From: RGIG990 sp045589455
GTDB lineage: Bacteria > Verrucomicrobiota > Kiritimatiellia > RFP12 > UBA3636
Length of the DNA: 64,000 nucleotides
Reading direction: 5' to 3'
Assembly: GCA_045589455.1 (NCBI GenBank)
Contig: JAZNPC010000088.1
Location: forward strand, 1 to 64,000
Below, one piece after another: positions 59,477 to 64,000 of the stretch; position 1 is the stretch's first letter, and each line of letters begins with the position of its first letter. Under the pieces are notes generated by a model. It ran no database searches, had not been told where the DNA came from, and saw nothing but the letters and a program-made list of their open reading frames with translations. The position numbers and the translations under genes were made by a program.

Positions 59477-60967
59477 TTAGCCTTTAGCCCCAACAATGAT
59501 TTCTGCCCGTTCAACATTTATACTGTCTGAATCCAGCATATAATTTATTCTATCAATAACAGCGATTGATAGTGTGTTTGTTCCATTCTTGATAAGTTTG
59601 TTATCTACCTGTGCTTTAATTTCTAAAATAGGAGCTGGATTTTTGTTTAAACATTTAGCCGTATATATTGTAGGCTGTGGATTTGGCCAAAAAATCTGCT
59701 CATCTGTATAGCAATAATTCTCTGAAAAATCCTCTATTTGAACATTATTTAAATATATTTTAAATTTATCACAAGAGGATTTTGCATTTGTTATAACAAA
59801 TCTTATTTCTGCTTTTCTACCCTGAAAATCTCCACACACATCTATTTTTACATCAAGCGGTGTTTCATCATTTGGTATGGGTGCTGGGAGCGGAGCGAAA
59901 ACATTATTTCCTCCGCAGCCTGTTAAAAATGGATAACCACCTCTTCGATCAGCAACAAATCTTAAGGCTTTTTCTTGTAAACGTTCATCATTAAAAATAT
60001 TATAAAAATCTGCGTAATTAGGTCCTAGACAATTCATTATCTCCTCTGGAGGAAGTAGTTTATAAAGCTCTTCTTGAGGTGCTGGTAAAAAATTAAATGC
60101 AACTACTCCATCAGTCCCCTTTTCAACCCAATTAGATAACATTCCTCGAAAGAAATCGCTTGGTTGATTGTGATGTCCATCCGCCACATGTGCAGAATCC
60201 CAACAGGTATAAACTAAGGTACCTGTACCTTCTGTAACTTTTTTATACCAATCAATATCTGGGTTTACAGTTCTTGAGCCACCAATAACAAAATCTATCG
60301 AATTGTCTTTAGCCCACGTTTCAACATCAAAGCCATCTGCATGACATGCCTCTCCATTTTCAGGAAGCTTTGCACCAACATCAACCTGTCGCCCTAGCAT
60401 ATTCATATTGACCTTTAGCTTATGCATAAATGCTGTCGCACATTCCCTGTGCTCCCATTGCTTACCTACAGGAAGACAAGGAAGATGTCTCAAAAAATCT
60501 ATACATATACCGTCAAACTGGTATTGGGTCATTATTTTTGTGATATAATTAAGCTTAAAATCTTGAAGCTCCGACGAGGCTAAATTCCATAGACCTTCTT
60601 GCCACCAAGTTTTAATGACCCAATCTCTATGCTGTTGCTTTATTTCATTTCTTCCAAGATTAAGATCTAGCTCCACCTCTGAAAACCGATGATGACAATA
60701 TGCTTTAATTCCACGTTTATGGCACTCATCTATAATGCGTGCCATAATGTTTATGCCCTTTTCTTGAAATTTTTTATATATACTGGTATTGTGGTGTGCA
60801 GTTTCCTGCTCAAAAAAGCAATGCCCCTCCCAAAAAATAGCATCCACTTTTACATTTTTCTTATCGATGCAGAAAAAGAGCCATTCCATAAGCTTATCTT
60901 CTGGAATATTCGCAAGCTCTCCCGTATAAGGGTCCATTTGAATTATAAACTTTGGTTGTTGTTTCAT
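59477..60967 (-). CDS. Probable TIM-barrel glycoside hydrolase with C-terminal accessory domain
   Basis: A 496-aa protein without signal peptide. Residues 1-~330 look like a family-10-like (GHL10/alpha-amylase-superfamily) barrel: FIIQMDPYTGEL, VDAIFWEGHCFFEQ, MARIIDECHKRGIKAYCHHRFSE, FDGICIDFLRHLPCL and TDGVVAFNFLP. The rest (~355-496) is beta-rich (KFKIYLNNVQIEDF, NGTNTLSIAVIDR), like a carbohydrate-binding or galactose-binding-like fold. Exact specificity unknown. It follows the MFS transporter gene by 13 bp, so imported oligosaccharide may be the substrate. A short piece of related sequence recurs at 62.7 kb. Confidence 0.75.
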   Translation of the reverse strand: MKQQPKFIIQMDPYTGELANIPEDKLMEWLFFCIDKKNVKVDAIFWEGHCFFEQETAHHNTSIYKKFQEKGINIMARIIDECHKRGIKAYCHHRFSEVELDLNLGRNEIKQQHRDWVIKTWWQEGLWNLASSELQDFKLNYITKIMTQYQFDGICIDFLRHLPCLPVGKQWEHRECATAFMHKLKVNMNMLGRQVDVGAKLPENGEACHADGFDVETWAKDNSIDFVIGGSRTVNPDIDWYKKVTEGTGTLVYTCWDSAHVADGHHNQPSDFFRGMLSNWVEKGTDGVVAFNFLPAPQEELYKLLPPEEIMNCLGPNYADFYNIFNDERLQEKALRFVADRRGGYPFLTGCGGNNVFAPLPAPIPNDETPLDVKIDVCGDFQGRKAEIRFVITNAKSSCDKFKIYLNNVQIEDFSENYCYTDEQIFWPNPQPTIYTAKCLNKNPAPILEIKAQVDNKLIKNGTNTLSIAVIDRINYMLDSDSINVERAEIIVGAKG

Positions 60968-60980
60968 TTGTTTTACCCCT

Positions 60981-62186
60981 TTAATTAATTAGGTTTGCTA
61001 ATTGATTATTTACACACTTTGCAACAGCATAATACATTATTCCACAAATAAAAAGCATCACCGTTGCGAAAACCAAAACGCCAGTATAACCAATTGATGC
61101 TTCAAGCGGTGTTATAAGCAAGGTTGCAACAGCTTGAGCTCCAGTAAATATGAGCATACGGATAGACGTATAAGGAGCGATTTGTTCCTGAGGAATAATT
61201 TCTGTAATAATAACCGGGATCGCAGTATCAAAAACAAATCGGAAAAACGAAGCAATCGTAAAGCAACAAAAGAAGCCAATAACTCCAAGCTCAAGAGAGA
61301 ATGGAAAGCTTATGCATACGCCGAGTGTAGCAAGTAAAAGTAAATTTTTTGAGGAATATTTTTTATATGCAAAGGCAAAAAATATATTACCGGCGAAGGC
61401 AGCAATTTGTAAAATTACATTCAAATATGATGAGGTTGTTTCATTTAATATACTCTTAGAAATAGCGATTGCAGCAATTACATTTAATATACCTACTGAT
61501 AATCCGCGTGTAAAATTTGGGATCAATAATAAGTATGTATTCTTATTCTTAAAAACTGCAATAACATCATTATCCCCTTGATTTTCTTTATTCATCTCAA
61601 TAGTTTTTTCTCGCATAGATGCACATACGATACTCGTTAGAATAAAGCATACTATCGCAATAACGAAAAATGTCGCAGTCGTTTTCATATACGAGAATTT
61701 TAATAAAAGAAGAGAATAAACGAGTGACGCCAAAAAGGATACACCTCCAGCGATTGCCGTGCTGATTCCTGTCATTTTACCATAATCCTTCATATCAATC
61801 GTATAATATGGCAAGCAATACGAAAGAATAGTAGACAGACCTACACCTACATACGATATGGCAGAAACAATAAATACAGCAATAACATAACCATTTTTTA
61901 TCAATTCTGGGTTTATTGCACCCAGTAAAAATACACCAGTCAATAAACTTAATGATAAATGAGATAAACTAGCAACCATTTTTACTCGTTTTATTTTACC
62001 TGATAAAAAGGTTAAAACGAGCATCATGATTACCTGCATAATCTGCATCAACGAATTTAAAATGTAAACCTGTTCAGGAGAAAATCCCACATGAATCAAA
62101 AAGGTTTGCATGACAGCTCCCGTGGAAAACGTGAAGCCTACATTATAAATCGTTGTAAAAATGCAATATTTTATTATATTCGACAT
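60981..62186 (-). CDS. MFS transporter, possibly sugar/oligosaccharide type
   Basis: A 401-aa protein with about 12 hydrophobic helices in two groups separated by a charged loop (MREKTIEMNKENQGD, near residue 200). Starts NVGFTFSTGAVMQTFLIHVGFSPEQVYILNSLMQIMQV. Overall style is that of MFS/GPH-like sugar carriers but no signature sets a substrate. Paired with a glycosidase gene immediately downstream. No other gene lies between here and 63.0 kb. Confidence 0.82.
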   Translation of the reverse strand: MSNIIKYCIFTTIYNVGFTFSTGAVMQTFLIHVGFSPEQVYILNSLMQIMQVIMMLVLTFLSGKIKRVKMVASLSHLSLSLLTGVFLLGAINPELIKNGYVIAVFIVSAISYVGVGLSTILSYCLPYYTIDMKDYGKMTGISTAIAGGVSFLASLVYSLLLLKFSYMKTTATFFVIAIVCFILTSIVCASMREKTIEMNKENQGDNDVIAVFKNKNTYLLLIPNFTRGLSVGILNVIAAIAISKSILNETTSSYLNVILQIAAFAGNIFFAFAYKKYSSKNLLLLATLGVCISFPFSLELGVIGFFCCFTIASFFRFVFDTAIPVIITEIIPQEQIAPYTSIRMLIFTGAQAVATLLITPLEASIGYTGVLVFATVMLFICGIMYYAVAKCVNNQLANLIN

Positions 62187-62461
62187 ATTTCAATCAAATA
62201 AAGCTGTTTACTAAATGATACACATTGATATTTCAATATTTGATTTTACCACAAAATTTATTGCATTTCACTATCATAGTTCAAAAGCCAATAGTGTAAA
62301 ATATTGTCTGTAAATTCAATCTATACTATGTAGAATTATATATTTTTCCACATAAATGCCCCCTGCAAGGTGGATTATTTTGTCGCCACTTTATGGCATT
62401 ATAAAACAACAATAGATGATATGGTGCAACTACTAATTCTTGAAGGGGGAAAGAAGAACTA

Positions 62462-62550
62462 TGCAAGCAAGAATAATCCCAGCACCCCTCCGTGTCTCCG
62501 AGCCTCCAGAAAACCACACTACGTGTGCTCCGTGTTTCGCCGAAGGCTAG
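62462..62550. repeat. Interspersed repeat family A, copy near the right end
   Basis: CAGCACCCCTCCGTGTCTCC, GAAAACCACACTACGTGTGC and CTCCGTGTTTCGCCGAAGGC, closest to the copy at 34.3-34.45 kb with which it shares the CACACTACGTGTG block. The stretch 62187-62461 otherwise shows no feature. Confidence 0.75.
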
Positions 62551-62573
62551 ATGCTCAAGGAGGCAAAGGTTAG

Positions 62574-62765
62574 CACCTTGCCACCTTTCGCCCCAGCAAC
62601 ACCGGGCGACAGAGCCACCCTCAAATGGGATAAAGCCTTCTGGAGATTCCTCTAATTCGTCATCAGGATACTCCACTTTAAATGCAAATACATCACCATT
62701 CGCATCCTTAGCAAATGCATATTGACCTTTAGCTTATGCATCAACTCTGTCACATAACTCTACCC
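62574..62765 (-). pseudogene. Remnant coding sequence with a piece of glycosidase-like sequence
   Basis: On the minus strand a frame reads YAFAKDANGDVFAFKVEYPDD and SPEGFIPFEGGSVA before running into repeat family A; no intact start or end is left. Just upstream, in another frame, LMHKLKVNMH matches MHKLKVNMNML of the glycosidase at 59477-60967, and the DNA block CATATTGACCTTTAGCTTAT is identical in both places. Probably fused debris of a decayed gene. Identity of the first part unknown. Confidence 0.4.
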
Positions 62766-63015
62766 TTGCATTTTTATAAATGCGGATATAACTCATTAGG
62801 GCTGGTGAAGAGCATATTTGATATCATATTGCACGCCAAATTCAATTTAAATCTGAGGAAAAACACCCCAACACCGACACATTAAAATAAACCCTCTTAT
62901 TCAGTTGTTCGTAATTGATTGCTGTATTGTTTTTCATCAATAATTAATTTATAATATCTATCAAACAAGTGAACCTACCATCAAAAATTATTAAAATAGA
63001 CCACCTAGTAATTTT

Positions 63016-63123
63016 ATGAAAATAATAACTGCAATGGACTTCTTTAAAGAGTGCATGACTTCTGTTGATGTTAGTAATGCAGTAAAAACTGGTCCTATTG
63101 CAAAAACAGTCTCATTATCATAA
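63016..63123 (+). CDS. Short open frame of unknown status
   Basis: A 35-codon frame (MKIITAMDFFKECMTSVDVS... ending KTVSLS) 18 bp before the next gene on the same strand. It may be a leader peptide, a truncated gene or chance. No ribosome site is evident. Confidence 0.2.
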   Translation: MKIITAMDFFKECMTSVDVSNAVKTGPIAKTVSLS

Positions 63124-63141
63124 AGGACATTTTGTTATACC

Positions 63142-64000
63142 ATGAGCATACATTTTACAAATATTCTTCCACCGATGGTGGGAAAAGCAGATTTCTTTGC
63201 CGAAGACGCTTTTTCATTAGCTACGGCTGATTTTGAATGCTTTAACGAAACCGCACTTGAGCTAACACTTGTTCCAGAGGGCTCTCCAGCATATAACAAG
63301 GCTGAGGTATTAGGAGAAATCTTTATAAAATATCAAGCTGCACTTAAAGCTCGCGGTCTACGTGCAGGCATTCTCATTCAAGCAACACTTGGCCATGGAT
63401 GGACGCCCAATAGTCGCTCTTCTTTCCAAAAGCTTATTACTACTGAATTTAAAGAGCGCTACACTCATTGCCCTCTTGATAAAGCCTTTCAAAAATACAT
63501 TTACGATGCTATCCATCATCTGACAAAACTTGAACCAGATTTTTTTATGCTGGATGATGATTTTAGGCTTTTTTCCGGCATTAACGGTTGCTTCTGCCCT
63601 CTTCACGTTGCCCGCATAAATGCAGAGCTTGGCACAAATTACACTGCTGATGAAATCCTAGAAAAAACAAAAACAGACAAAGCATTTTACGCAAGCTTTG
63701 TTGAGATTGAAACAACAACAATGATGGAGTTAGCAAAAATCATTCGTAAGGCGATTGATGATGTTAATCCATCTATTCCTTGCTTCTATTGTACCTGTGG
63801 GAACCCAGAGGACTTAAATGTTGCAGAGAACATTGCCGGAATTATAGCCGCAAATGGGCAGCCCCACACGATAAGAATTAACAATGGCAGGTATATGCGT
63901 AATAATCCAGCAGACTTTCCTAATTGGCTTTACTTTACCTGCCACCAACGCTATGCTCTCTCTCCTGACACTGAGGTAATGACTGAGGCGGACACATTCC
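63142..64000 (+). CDS. N-terminal part of a probable glycoside-hydrolase-like protein (runs off the window)
   Basis: Open from ATG 63142 to the right edge (286 codons). The sequence has a TIM-barrel style: GLRAGILIQATLGHGW, LEPDFFMLDDDFRLFSG, GCFCPLHVARIN, IPCFYCTCGNPEDL and RYALSPDTEVMTEADTF. The acidic DDDFRL block followed by a cysteine-containing CFCPLH motif is reminiscent of uncharacterised beta-galactosidase-like proteins of gut bacteria. Not assigned to a numbered family. No signal peptide. AAAGGACA lies about 14 nt upstream. Confidence 0.6.
   Translation, partial: MSIHFTNILPPMVGKADFFAEDAFSLATADFECFNETALELTLVPEGSPAYNKAEVLGEIFIKYQAALKARGLRAGILIQATLGHGWTPNSRSSFQKLITTEFKERYTHCPLDKAFQKYIYDAIHHLTKLEPDFFMLDDDFRLFSGINGCFCPLHVARINAELGTNYTADEILEKTKTDKAFYASFVEIETTTMMELAKIIRKAIDDVNPSIPCFYCTCGNPEDLNVAENIAGIIAANGQPHTIRINNGRYMRNNPADFPNWLYFTCHQRYALSPDTEVMTEADTF

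Overview
The window is a 64 kb piece of an AT-rich bacterial chromosome carrying mostly single-copy housekeeping genes plus a patchy accessory region. A rod-shape operon, lipoprotein and outer-surface-type secreted proteins, large secreted glycosidases, a BspA-like leucine-rich repeat protein and a zinc-ribbon/FGE-fold protein together suggest a host-associated Gram-negative glycan degrader, possibly of the Lentisphaerae/Kiritimatiellae/Verrucomicrobia group. That placement is inference from gene content and style. All seven tRNA genes encode their own CCA.

Layout. 1-9.9 kb (minus strand): signal peptidase I, an AI-2E family permease, mnmE, an unusual membrane-anchored metallophosphoesterase, and a polar amino-acid ABC importer made of an ATPase, a fused binding protein-permease and a separate paralogous binding lipoprotein. 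9.9-17.4 kb: the operon mreB-mreC-mreD-mrdA-rodA-rng. 17.9-26.5 kb: a three-gene glycan operon (ADP-ribosylglycohydrolase family, giant GH2 glycosidase, LRR surface protein) behind a promoter with a perfect 21-bp palindromic operator near the start site. 26.8-32.4 kb: rpmA, rplU, tkt, der, gltX.

32.5-40.6 kb is the accessory region: a heptanucleotide microsatellite, several copies of an interspersed repeat family, an FGE-fold protein whose last ~45 codons look like the variable region of a diversity-generating retroelement target, a DUF4143 ATPase behind paired stem-loop repeats, an unrecognised probable secondary glycosidase-like protein, a Fic enzyme on a 1.5 kb insert bounded by a 131-bp direct repeat that ends exactly at the 3' end of tRNA-Pro, and a DUF1016 nuclease-like protein. 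41-58.4 kb returns to housekeeping and transport: SSS symporter, nudC, SDR, infA, NhaC antiporter, folC, hisI with two small zinc-ribbon membrane proteins, lysA, tRNA genes, AEC and SNF transporters, upp, two flavoproteins and an isolated hydG-like radical SAM gene. 58.6-64 kb has three more tRNAs, repeat elements, a glycosidase-MFS pair and the start of another probable glycosidase.

Strongest leads: (1) the DGR-like variable region and the stem-loop just behind it at 33.87-34.08 kb, with no reverse transcriptase or template repeat in the window; (2) the Fic insert, decorated on both sides by TTAAGGGAAT motifs at about 20-bp spacing and encoding a Fic protein with a C-terminal winged-helix-like tail; (3) a module shared by the GH2 enzyme and its neighbouring LRR protein; (4) two families of non-coding interspersed repeats.
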